DNA of 64,000 bases from NCBI GenBank assembly GCA_963989385.1, contig OZ022503.1:91088638-91152637 (forward strand), given 5' to 3'. This document shows, one piece after another, positions 36,101-49,004 of the stretch (positions within the stretch are counted from its first letter, which is position 1; the number at the start of each line of letters is the position of its first letter). The position numbers and the translations under genes are program-made. Below the pieces are notes generated by a model. That model did no database searches. It had not been told where the DNA came from and saw only the letters and a program-made list of their open reading frames with translations. Source of the DNA: Ctena decussata (lineage: Eukaryota; Mollusca; Bivalvia; Lucinida; Lucinidae).

Positions 36101-39100
36101 CAGCCTGGGCATCCGCCCAGTCTGATGAGAGTCTTTGCAGTGCGCTTAAAGGGTAGCTAAGAGTCTAAGCTACCTCCATGCGGACAGCGAAGACTCAAAT
36201 CAGACTGGGCGGACGCCCAGGCTGATCTGAGTCTTCGCTGGACGCACAACCACTTTGTTGGTTTTGTCGTGTCGCGGCTCATTTGTAAGAAGGAAATCAA
36301 AGAATACTTACGTTTTTTTTTGTTCAGCTCCCCCCCCCCCCTCTCTCCCTCCTCGCAGAATCTGAAATGGAAAAAAGAAGAGCGACAAAAGAAGTCCAAC
36401 ACACTTGGGTTATAAAGTAACTATTATCACATGACATAACCCACTGGGCACACAAGGTTGAATCAACACTGATTCAAAGTTGATTCAATGTCATGACGTC
36501 GAATCAAAGTTGATTCAGTGTTGATTCTACGGCGAGTGCCTGTTGGGAACCAATCACAAAACCAAACCTAACCTAGTTTAACATACTATTAGAGACAGAG
36601 CAAATATTGAACCAGTTTCACCCGAGTATACCTTATGCCTGACTTTACATTTATTGCAACTCATTTGTGAGAAGAAAATCAACCAATCACATCACAACCT
36701 AAACTAGCTTAACTTATTTTTTATTTTGATACGTGTACGACAGGAGAAGAGAGAAACCAAAGGGGTGGACGCGTCCCGCACACAACGCTCAATCAACATT
36801 GAATCAACGTCGATTCAACCCCATGAAGATGAATCAACGTTGCTTCAATGTTGACCTAACGTCGTATGCCTCCCGGGGAGTTGGGCTGATATACCTATTA
36901 GAGACAGAGCAAATATTGGGCCAGTTTCACCAGAGTCTACCTTATGCATGACTTTACATGTATTGCAACTCATTTGAGCCGCGACACGACAAAACCAACA
37001 ATGTGGTTGTGCGCCCAGCGCAGACTCAGATCAGCCTGGGCATCCGCCCAGTCTGATGTGAGTCTTTGCAGTGCGCTTAAAGGGTAGCTAAGAGTCTAAG
37101 CTACCTCCATGCGGACAGCGAAGACTCTGATCAGACTGGGCGGACGACCATGCTGATCTGAGTCTTCGCTGGACGCACAACCACTTTGTTGGTTTTGTCG
37201 TGTCGCGGCTCATTTGTAAGAAGGAAATCAAAGAATACTTACGTTTTTTTTTGTTCAGCTTCCCCCCCCCCCTCTCTCCCTCCTCGCAGAATCTGAAATG
37301 GAAAAAAGAAGAGCGACAAAAGAAGTCCAACACACTTGGGTTATAAAGTAACTATTATCACATGACATAACCCACTGGGCACACAAGGTTGAATCAACAC
37401 TGATTCAAAGTTGATTCAATGTCATGACGTCGAATCAAAGTTGATTCAGTGTTGATTCTACGGCGAGTGCCTGTTGGGAACCAATCACAAAACCAAACCT
37501 AACCTAGTTTAACATACTATTAGAGACAGAGCAAATATTGAACCAGTTTCACCCGAGTATACCTTATGCCTGACTTTACATTTATTGCAACTCATTTGTG
37601 AGAAGAAAATCAACCAATCACATCACAACCTAACCTAGCTTAACTTATTTTTTATTTTGACACGTGTACGACAGGAGAAGAGAGAAACCAAAGGGGTGGA
37701 CGCGTCCCGCAAACAACGCTCAATCAACATTGAATCAACGTCGATTCAACCCCATGAAGATGAATCAACGTTGCTTCAATGTTGACCTAACGTCGTATGC
37801 CTCCCGGGGAGTTGGGCTGATATACCTATTAGAGACAGAGCAAATATTGGGCCAGTTTCACCAGAGTCTACCTTATGCATGACTTTACATGTATTGCAAC
37901 TCATTTGAGCCGCGACACGACAAAACCAACAATGTGGTTGTGCGCCCAGCGCAGACTCAGATCAGCCTGGGCATCCGCCCAGTCTGATGAGAGTCTTTGC
38001 AGTGCGCTTAAAGGGTAGCTAAGAGTCTAAGCTACCTCCATGCGGACAGCGAAGACTCTGATCAGACTGGGCGGACGCCCAGGCTGATCTGAGTCTTCGC
38101 TGGACGCACAACCACTTTGTTGGTTTTGTCGTGTCGCCGCTCATTTGTAAGAAGGAAATCAAAGAATACTTACGTTTTTTTTTGTTCAGCTTCCCCCCCC
38201 CCTCTCTCCCTCCTCGCAGAATCTGAAATGGAAAAAAGAAGAGCGACAAAAGAAGTCCAACACACTTGGGTTATAAAGTAACTATTATCACATGACATAA
38301 CCCACTGGGCACACAAGGTTGAATCAACACTGATTCAAAGTTGATTCAATGTCATGACGTCGAATCAAAGTTGATTCAGTGTTGATTCTACGGCGAGTGC
38401 CTGTTGGGAACCAATCACAAAACCAAACCTAACCTAGTTTAACATACTATTAGAGACAGAGCAAATATTGAACCAGTTTCACCCGAGTATACCTTATGCC
38501 TGACTTTACATTTATTGCAACTCATTTGTGAGAAGAAAATCAACCAATCACATCACAACCTAAACTAGCTTAACTTATTTTTTATTTTGATACGTGTACG
38601 ACAGGAGAAGAGAGAAACCAAAGGGGTGGACGCGTCCCGCACACAACGCTCAATCAACATTGAATCAACGTCGATTCAACCCCATGAAGATGAATCAACG
38701 TTGCTTCAATGTTGACCTAACGTCGTATGCCTCCCGGGGAGTTGGGCTGATATACCTATTAGAGACAGAGCAAATATTGGGCCAGTTTCACCAGAGTCTA
38801 CCTTATGCATGACTTTACATGTATTGCAACTCATTTGAGCCGCGACACGACAAAACCAACAATGTGGTTGTGCGCCCAGCGCAGACTCAGATCAGCCTGG
38901 GCATCCGCCCAGTCTGATGAGAGTCTTTGCAGTGCGCTTAAAGGGTAGCTAAGAGTCTAAGCTACCTCCATGCGGACAGCGAAGACTCTGATCAGACTGG
39001 GCGGACGCCCAGGCTGATCTGAGTCTTCGCTGGACGCACAACCACTTTGTTGGTTTTGTCGTGTCGCGGCTCATTTGTAAGAAGGAAATCAAAGAATACT

Positions 39101-41548
39101 TACGTTTTTTTTTGTTCAGCTCCCCCCCCCCCTCTCTCCCTCCTCGCAGAATCTGAAATGGAAAAAAGAAGAGCGACAAAAGAAGTCCAACACACTTGGG
39201 TTATAAAGTAACTATTATCACATGACATAACCCACTGGGCACACAAGGTTGAATCAACACTGATTCAAAGTTGATTCAATGTCATGACGTCGAATCAAAG
39301 TTGATTCAGTGTTGATTCTACGGCGAGTGCCTGTTGGGAACCAATCACAAAACCAAACCTAACCTAGTTTAACATACTATTAGAGACAGAGCAAATATTG
39401 AACCAGTTTCACCCGAGTATACCTTATGCCTGACTTTACATTTATTGCAACTCATTTGTGAGAAGAAAATCAACCAATCACATCACAACCTAAACTAGCT
39501 TAACTTATTTTTTATTTTGATACGTGTACGACAGAAGAAGAGAGAAACCAAAGGGGTGGACGCGTCCCGCACACAACGCTCAATCAACATTGAATCAACG
39601 TCGATTCAACCCCATGAAGATGAATCAACGTTGCTTCAATGTTGACCTAACGTCGTATGCCTCCCGGGGAGTTGGGCTGATATACCTATTAGAGACAGAG
39701 CAAATATTGGGCCAGTTTCACCAGAGTCTACCTTATGCATGACTTTACATGTATTGCAACTCATTTGAGCCGCGACACGACAAAACCAACAATGTGGTTG
39801 TGCGCCCAGCGCAGACTCAGATCAGCCTGGGCATCCGCCCAGTCTGATGTGAGTCTTTGCAGTGCGCTTAAAGGGTAGCTAAGAGTCTAAGCTACCTCCA
39901 TGCGGACAGCGAAGACTCTGATCAGACTGGGCGGACACCCATGCTGATCTGAGTCTTCGCTGGACGCACAACCACTTTGTTGGTTTTGTCGTGTCGCGGC
40001 TCATTTGTAAGAAGGAAATCAAAGAATACTTACGTTTTTTTTTGTTCAGCTTCCCCCCCCCCCCCCCCTCTCTCCCTCCTCGCAGGATCTGAAATGGAAA
40101 AAAGAAGAGCGACAAAAGAAGTCCAACACACTTGGGTTATAAAGTAACTATTATCACATGACATAACCCACTGGGCACACAAGGTTGAATCAACACTGAT
40201 TCAAAGTTGATTCAATGTCATGACGTCGAATCAAAGTTGATTCAGTGTTGATTCTACGGCGAGTGCCTGTTGGGAACCAATCACAAAACCAAACCTAACC
40301 TAGTTTAACATACTATTAGAGACAGAGCAAATATTGAACCAGTTTCACCCGAGTATACCTTATGCCTGACTTTACATTTATTGCAACTCATTTGTGAGAA
40401 GAAAATCAACCAATCACATCACAACCTAACCTAGCTTAACTTATTTTTTATTTTGACACGTGTACGACAGGAGAAGAGAGAAACCAAAGGGGTGGACGCG
40501 TCCCGCACACAACGCTCAATCAACATTGAATCAACGTCGATTCAACCCCATGAAGATGAGTCAACGTTGCTTCAATGTTGACCTAACGTCGTATGCCTCC
40601 CGGGGAGTTGGGCTGATATACCTATTAGAGACAGAGCAAATATTGGGCCAGTTTCACCAGAGTCTACCTTATGCATGACTTTACATGTATTGCAACTCAT
40701 TTGAGCCGCGACACGACAAAACCAACAATGTGGTTGTGCGCCCAGCGCAGACTCAGATCAGCCTGGGCATCCGCCCAGTCTGATGAGAGTCTTTGCAGTG
40801 CGCTTAAAGGGTAGCTAAGAGTCTAAGCTACCTCCATGCGGACAGCGAAGACTCTGATCAGACTGGGCGGACGCCCAGGCTGATCTGAGTCTTCGCTGGA
40901 CGCACAACCACTTTGTTGGTTTTGTCGTGTCGCGGCTCATTTGTAAGAAGGAAATCAAAGAATACTTACGTTTTTTTTTGTTCAGCTTCCCCCCCCCTCT
41001 CTCCCTCCTCGCAGAATCTGAAATGGAAAAAAGAAGAGCGACAAAAGAAGTCCAACACACTTGGGTTATAAAGTAACTATTATCACATGACATAACCCAC
41101 TGGGCACACAAGGTTGAATCAACACTGATTCAAAGTTGATTCAATGTCATGACGTCGAATCAAAGTTGATTCAGTGTTGATTCTACGGCGAGTGCCTGTT
41201 GGGAACCAATCACAAAACCAAACCTAACCTAGTTTAACATACTATTAGAGACAGAGCAAATATTGAACCAGTTTCACCCGAGTATACCTTATGCCTGACT
41301 TTACATTTATTGCAACTCATTTGTGAGAAGAAAATCAACCAATCACATCACAACCTAAACTAGCTTAACTTATTTTTTATTTTGATACGTGTACGACAGG
41401 AGAAGAGAGAAACCAAAGGGGTGGACGCGTCCCGCACACAACGCTCAATCAACATTGAATCAACGTCGATTCAACCCCATGAAGATGAATCAACGTTGCT
41501 TCAATGTTGACCTAACGTCGTATGCCTCCCGGGGAGTTGGGCTGATAT
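33169..41548. repeat. Dimeric higher-order repeat, ~1862-bp period
   Basis: Two unit types alternate. One has CCATGCTG in the MITE right arm with CTAACCTAG, and mostly GCAAACAACG (33169, 35030, 36893, 39684). The other has CCAGGCTG, CTAAACTAG and GATACGTG (34099, 35962, 37824, 40620). An extra copy of the second type at 38754 breaks the alternation once. Confidence 0.82.
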
Positions 41549-44500
41549 ACCTATTAGAGACAGAGCAAATATTGGGCCAGTTTCACCAGAGTCTACATTA
41601 TGCATGACTTTACATGTATTGCAACTCATTTGAGCCGCGACACGACAAAACCAACAATGTGGTTGTGCGCCCAGCGCAGACTCAGATCAGCCTGGGCATC
41701 CGCCCAGTCTGATGAGAGTCTTTGCAGTGCGCTTAAAGGGTAGCTAAGAGTCTAAGCTACCTCCATGCGGACAGCGAAGACTCTGATCAGACTGGGCGGA
41801 CGCCCATGCTGATCTGAGTCTTCGCTGGACGCACAACCACTTTGTTGGTTTTGTCGTGTCGCGGCTCATTTGTAAGAAGGAAATCAAAGAATACTTACGT
41901 TTTTTTTGTTCAGCTTCCCCCCCCCCCGTCTCTCCCTCCTCGCAGAATCTGAAATGGAAAAAAGAAGAGCGACAAAAGAAGTCCAACACACTTGGGTTAT
42001 AAAGTAACTATTATCACATGACATAACCCACTGGGCACACAAGGTTGAATCAACACTGATTCAAAGTTGATTCAATGTCATGACGTCGAATCAAAGTTGA
42101 TTCAGTGTTGATTCTACGGCGAGTGCCTGTTGGGAACCAATCACAAAACCAAACCTAACCTAGTTTAACATACTATTAGAGACAGAGCAAATATTGAACC
42201 AGTTTCACCCGAGTATACCTTATGCCTGACTTTACATTTATTGCAACTCATTTGTGAGAAGAAAATCAACCAATCACATCACAACCTAACCTAGCTTAAC
42301 TTATTTTTTATTTTGACACGTGTACGACAGGAGAAAAGAGAAACCAAAGGGGTGGACGCGTCCCGCACACAACGCTCAATCAACATTGAATCAACGTCGA
42401 TTCAACCCCATGAAGATGAATCAACATTGATTCAATGTTGACCTAACGTCGTATGCCTCCCGGGGAGTTGGTCTGATATACCTATTAGAGACAATGCAAA
42501 TATTGGGCCAGTTTCACCAGAGTCTACCTTATGCATGACTTTACATGTATTGCAACTCATTTGAGCCGCGACACGACAAAACCAACAATGTGGTTGTGCG
42601 CCCAGCGCAGACTCAGATCAGCCTGGGCATCTGCCCAGTCTGATGAGAGTCTTTGCAGTGCGCTTAAAGGGTAGCTAAGAGTCTAAGCTACCTCCATGCG
42701 GACAGCGAAGACTCTGATCAGATTGGGCGGACGACCAGGCTGATCTGAGTCTTCGCTGGACGCACAACCACTTTGTTGGTTTTGTCGTGTCGCGGCTCAT
42801 TTGTAAGAAGGAAATCAAAGAATACTTACGTTTTTTTTTGTTCTGCTTCCCCCCCCCCCTCTCTCCCTCCTCGCAGAATCTGAAATGGAAAAAAGAAGAG
42901 CGACAAAAGAAGTCCAACACACTTGGGTTATAAAGTAACTATTATCACATGACATAACCCACTGGGCACACAAGGTTGAATCAACACTGATTCAAAGTTG
43001 ATTCAATGTCATGACGTCGAATCAAAGTTGATTCAGTGTTGATTCTATGGCGAGTGCCTGTTGGGAACCAATCACAAAACCAAACCTAACCTAGTTTAAC
43101 ATACTATTAGAGACAGAGCAAATATTGAACCAGTTTCACCCGAGTATACCTTATGCCTGACTTTACATTTATTGCAACTCATTTGTGAGAAGAAAATCAA
43201 CCAATCACATCACAACCTAACCTAGCATAACTTATTTTTTATTTTGACACGTGTACGACAGGAGAAGAGAGAAACCAAAGGGGTGGACGCGTCCCGCACA
43301 CAACGCTCAATCAACATTGAATCAACGTCGATTCAACCCCATGAAGATGAATCAACGTTGCTTCAATGTTGACCTAACGTCGTATGCCTCCCGGGGAGTT
43401 GGGCTGATATACCTATTAGATACAGAGTAAATATTGGGCCAGTTTCACCAGAGTCTACCTTATGCATGACTTTACATGTATTGCAACTCATTTGAGCCGC
43501 GACACGACAAAACCAACAATGTGGTTGTGCGCCCAGCGCAGACTCAGATCAGCCTGGGCATCCGCCCAGTCTGATGAGAGTCTTTGCAGTGCGCTTAAAG
43601 GGTAGCTAAGAGTCTAAGCTACCTCCATGCAGACAGCGAAGACTCTGATCAGACTGGGCGGACGCCCAGGCTGATCTGAGTCTTCGCTGGACGCACAACC
43701 CCTTTGTTGGTTTTGTCATGTCGCGGCTCATTTGTAAGAAGGAAATCAAAGAATACTTACGTTTTTTCTTGCTCAGCTTCTCCCCCACCCCCTCTCTCCC
43801 TCCTCGCAGAATCTGAAATGGAAAAAAGAAGAGCGACAAAAGAAGTCCAACACACTTGGGTTATAAAGTAACTATTATCACAAGACATAACCCACTGGGC
43901 ACACAAGGTTGAATCAACACTGATTCAAAGTTGATTCAATGTCATGACGTCGAATCAAAGTTGATTCAGTGTTGATTCTACGGCGAGTGCCTGTTGGGAA
44001 CCAATCACAAAACCAAACCTAACCTAGTTTAACATACTATTAGAGACTGAGCAAATATTGAACCAGTTTCACCCGAGTATACCTTATGCCTGACTTTACA
44101 TTTATTGCAACTCATTTGTGAGAAGAAAATCAACCAATCACATCACAACCTAACCTAGCTTAACTTATTTTTTATTTTGACACGTGTACGACAGGAGAAG
44201 AGAGAAACCAAAGGGGTGGACGCGTCCCGCACACAACGCTCAATCAACATTGAATCAACGTCGATTCAACCCCATGAAGATGAATCAACGTTGCTTCAAT
44301 GTTGACCTAACGTCGTATGCCTCCCGGGGAGTTGGGCTGATATACCTATTAGAGACAGAGCAAATATTGGGCCAGTTTCACCAGAGTCTACCTTATGCAT
44401 GACTTTACATGTATTGCAACTCATTTGAGCCGCGACACGACAAAACCAACAATGTGGTTGTGCGCCCAGCGCAGACTCAGATCAGCCTGGGCATCCGCCC

Positions 44501-47500
44501 AGTCTGATGAGAGTCTTTGCAGTGCGCTTAAAGGGTAGCTAAGAGTCTAAGCTACCTCCATGCGGACAGCGAAGACTCTGATCAGACTGGGCGGACGCCC
44601 AGGCTGATCTGAGTCTTCGCTGGACGCACAACCACTTTGTTGGTTTTGTCGTGTCGCGGCTCATTTGTAAGAAGGAAATCAAAGAATACTTACGTTTTTT
44701 CTTGTTCAGATTCTCCCCCCCCCCTCTCTCCCTCCTCGCAGAATCTGAAATGGAAAAAAGAAGAGCGACAAAAGAAGTCCAACACACTTGGGTTATAAAG
44801 TAACTATTATCACATGACATAACCCACTGGGCACACAAGGTTGAATCAACACTGATTCAAAGTAGATTCAATGTCATGACGTCGAATCAAAGTTGATTCA
44901 GTGTTGATTCTACGGCGAGTGCCTGTTGGGAACCAATCACAAAACCAAACCTAACCTAGTTTAACATACTATTAGAGACAGAGCAAATATTGAACCAGTT
45001 TCACCCGAGTATACCTTATGCCTGACTTTACATTTATTGCAACTCATTTGTGAGAAGAAAACCAACCAATCACATCACAACCTAACATAGCTTAACTTAT
45101 TTTTTATTTTGACACGTGTACGACAGGAGAAGAGAGAAACCAAAGGGGTGGACGCGTCCCGCACACAACGCTCAATCAACATTGAATCAACGTCGATTCA
45201 ACCCCATGAAGATGAATCAACGTTGCTTCAATGTTGACCTAACGTCGTATGCCTCCCGGGGAGTTGGGCTGATATACCTATTAGAGACAGAGCAAATATT
45301 GGGCCAGTTTCACCAGAGTCTACATTATGCATGACTTTACATGTATTGCAACTCATTTGAGCCGCGACACGACAAAACCAACAATGTGGTTGTGCGCCCA
45401 GCGCAGACTCAGATCAGCCTGGGCATCCGCCCAGTCTGATGAGAGTCTTTGCAGTGCGCTTAAAGGGTAGCTAAGAGTCTAAGCTACCTCCATGCGGACA
45501 GCGAAGACTCTGATCAGACTGGGCGGACGCCCAGGCTGATCTGAGTCTTCGCTGGACGCACAACCACTTTGTTGGTTTTGTCGTGTCGCGGCTCATTTGT
45601 AAGAAGGAAATCAAAGAATACTTACGTTTTTTTTTGTTCAGCTTCCCCCCCCCCTCTCTCCCTCCTCGCAGAATCTGAAATGGAAAAAAGAAGAGCGACA
45701 AAAGAAGTCCAACACACTTGGGTTATAAAGTAACTATTATCACATGACATAACCCACTGGGCACACAAGGTTGAATCAACACTGATTCAAAGTTGATTCA
45801 ATGTCATGACGTCGAATCAAAGTTGATTCAGTGTTGATTCTACGGCGAGTGCCTGTTGGGAACCAATCACAAAACCAAACCTAACCTAGTTTAACATACT
45901 ATTAGAGACTGAGCAAATATTGAACCAGTTTCACCCGAGTATACCTTATGCCTGACTTTACATTTATTGCAACTCATTTGTGAGAAGAAAATCAACCAAT
46001 CACATCACAACCTAACCTAGCTTAACTTATTTTTTATTTTGACACGTGTACGACAGGAGAAAAGAGAAACCAAAGGGGTGGACGCGTCCCGCACACAACG
46101 CTCAATCAACATTGAATCAACGTCGATTCAACCCCATGAAGATGAATCAACGTTGATTCAATGTTGACCTAACGTCGTATGCCTCCCGGGGAGTTGGTCT
46201 GATATACCTATTAGAGACAGAGCAAATATTGGGCCAGTTTCACCAGAGTCTACCTTATGCATGACTTTACATGTATTGCAACTCATTTGAGCCGCGACAC
46301 GACAAAACCAACAATGTGGTTGTGCGCCCAGCGCAGACTCAGATCAGCCTGGGCATCCGCCCAGTCTGATGAGAGTCTTTGCAGTGCGCTTAAAGGGTAG
46401 CTAAGAGTCTAAGCTACCTCCATGCGGACAGCGAAGACTCTGATCAGATTGGGCGGACGACCAGGCTGATCTGAGTCTTCGCTGGACGCACAACCACTTT
46501 GTTGGTTTTGTCGTGTCGCGGCTCATTTGTAAGAAGGAAATCAAAGAATACTTACGTTTTTTTTTGTTCAGCTTCCCCCCCCCCCCCTCTCTCCCTCCTC
46601 GCAGAATCTGAAATGGAAAAAAGAAGAGCGACAAAAGAAGTCCAACACACTTGGGTTATAAAGTAACTATTATCACATGACATAACCCACTGGGCACACA
46701 AGGTTGAATCAACACTGATTCAAAGTTGATTCAATGTCATGACGTCGAATCAAAGTTGATTCAGTGTTGATTCTACGGCGAGTGCCTGTTGGGAACCAAT
46801 CACAAAACCAAACCTAACCTAGTTTAACATACTATTAGAGACAGAGCAAATATTGAACCAGTTTCACCCGAGTATACCTTATGCCTGACTTTACATTTAT
46901 TGCAACTCATTTGTGAGAAGAAAATCAACCAATCACATCACAACCTAACCTAGCATAACTTATTTTTTATTTTGACACGTGTACGACAGGAGAAGAGAGA
47001 AACCAAAGGGGTGGACGCGTCCCGCACACAACGCTCAATCAACATTGAATCAACGTCGATTCAACCCCATGAAGATGAATCAACGTTGCTTCAATGTTGA
47101 CCTAACGTCGTATGCCTCCCGGGGAGTTGGGCTGATATACCTATTAGAGACAGAGCAAATATTGGGCCAGTTTCACCAGAGTCTACCTTATGCATGACTT
47201 TACATGTATTGCAACTCATTTGAGCCGCGACACGACAAAACCAACAATGTGGTTGTGCGCCCAGCGCAGACTCAGATCAGCCTGGGCATCCGCCCAGTCT
47301 GATGAGAGTCTTTGCAGTGCGCTTAAAGGGTAGCTAAGAGTCTAAGCTACCTCCATGCGGACAGCGAAGACTCTGATCAGACTGGGCGGACGCCCAGGCT
47401 GATCTGAGTCTTCGCTGGACGCACAACCACTTTGTTGGATTTGTCATGTCGCGGCTCATTTGTAAGAAGGAAATCAAAGAATACTTACGTTTTTTCTTGT

Positions 47501-49004
47501 TCAGCTTCTCCCCCACCCCCTCTCTCCCTCCTCGCAGAATCTGAAATGGAAAAAAGAAGAGCGACAAAAGAAGTCCAACACAATTGGGTTATAAAGTAAC
47601 TATTATCACATGACATAACCCACTGGGCACACAAGGTTGAATCAACACTGATTCAAAGTTGATTCAATGTCATGACGTCGAATCAAGGTTGATTCAGTGT
47701 TGATTCTACGGCGAGTGCCTGTTGGGAACCAATCACAAAACCAAACCTAACCTAGTTTAACATACTATTAGAGACTGAGCAAATATTGAACCAGTTTCAC
47801 CCGAGTATACCTTATGCCTGACTTTACATTTATTGCAACTCATTTGTGAGAAGAAAATCAACCAATCACATCACAACCTAACCTAGCTTAACTTATTTTT
47901 TATTTTGACACGTGTACGACAGGAGAAGAGAGAAACCAAAGGGGTGGACGCGTCCCGCACACAACGCTCAATCAACATTGAATCAACGTCGATTCAACCC
48001 CATGAAGATGAATCAACGTTGCTTCAATGTTGACCTAACGTCGTATGCCTCCCGGGGAGTTGGGCTGATATACCTATTAGAGACAGAGCAAATATTGGGC
48101 CAGTTTCACCAGAGTCTACCTTATGCATGACTTTACATGTATTGCAACTCATTTGAGCCGCGACACGACAAAACCAACAATGTGGTTGTGCGCCCAGCGC
48201 AGACTCAGATCAGCCTGGGCATCCGCCCAGTCTGATGAGAGTCTTTGCAGTGCGCTTAAAGGGTAGCTAAGAGTCTAAGCTACCTCCATGCGGACAGCGA
48301 AGACTCTGATCAGACTGGGCGGACGCCCAGGCTGATCTGAGTCTTCGCTGGACGCACAACCACTTTGTTGGTTTTGTCGTGTCGCGGCTCATTTGTAAGA
48401 AGGAAATCAAAGAATACTTACGTTTTTTCTTGTTCAGATTCTCCCCCCCCCCCTCTCTCCCTCCTCGCAGAATCTGAAATGGAAAAAAGAAGAGCGACAA
48501 AAGAAGTCCAACACACTTGGGTTATAAAGTAACTATTATCACATGACATAACCCACTGGGCACACAAGGTTGAATCAACACTGATTCAAAGTAGATTCAA
48601 TGTCATGACGTCGAATCAAAGTTGATTCAGTGTTGATTCTACGGCGAGTGCCTGTTGGGAACCAATCACAAAACCAAACCTAACCTAGTTTAACATACTA
48701 TTAGAGACAGAGCAAATATTGAACCAGTTTCACCCGAGTATACCTTATGCCTGACTTTACATTTATTGCAACTCATTTGTGAGAAGAAAACCAACCAATC
48801 ACATCACAACCTAACATAGCTTAACTTATTTTTTATTTTGACACGTGTACGACAGGAGAAGAGAGAAACCAAAGGGGTGGACGCGTCCCGCACACAACGC
48901 TCAATCAACATTGAATCAACGTCGATTCAACCCCATGAAGATGAATCAACGTTGCTTCAATGTTGACCTAACGTCGTATGCCTCCCGGGGAGTTGGGCTG
49001 ATAT
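41549..49004. repeat. Tetrameric higher-order repeat, ~3.73 kb, two copies
   Basis: Copies 41549-45275 (3727 bp) and 45276-49004 (3729 bp). Matching marks in the four positions are: TACATTATGC with GAGAAAAGAG and GTTGGTCTG; AGATTGGGCGGACGACC with CTAGCATAAC; TTCTCCCCCACCCC with GTCATGTCGC and GAGACTGAGC; and CAGATTCTCCCC with AGTAGATTC, AAAACCAACC and CTAACATAG. Confidence 0.9.

Noticed and set aside
41549..49004. Assembly duplication as the explanation for the 3.73-kb repeat
   Set aside because: The two copies differ at several sites and in length (for example CATGCTG against CAGGCTG, GCTCAG against GTTCAG), so they are not a simple copy error, although raw reads would be needed for certainty.
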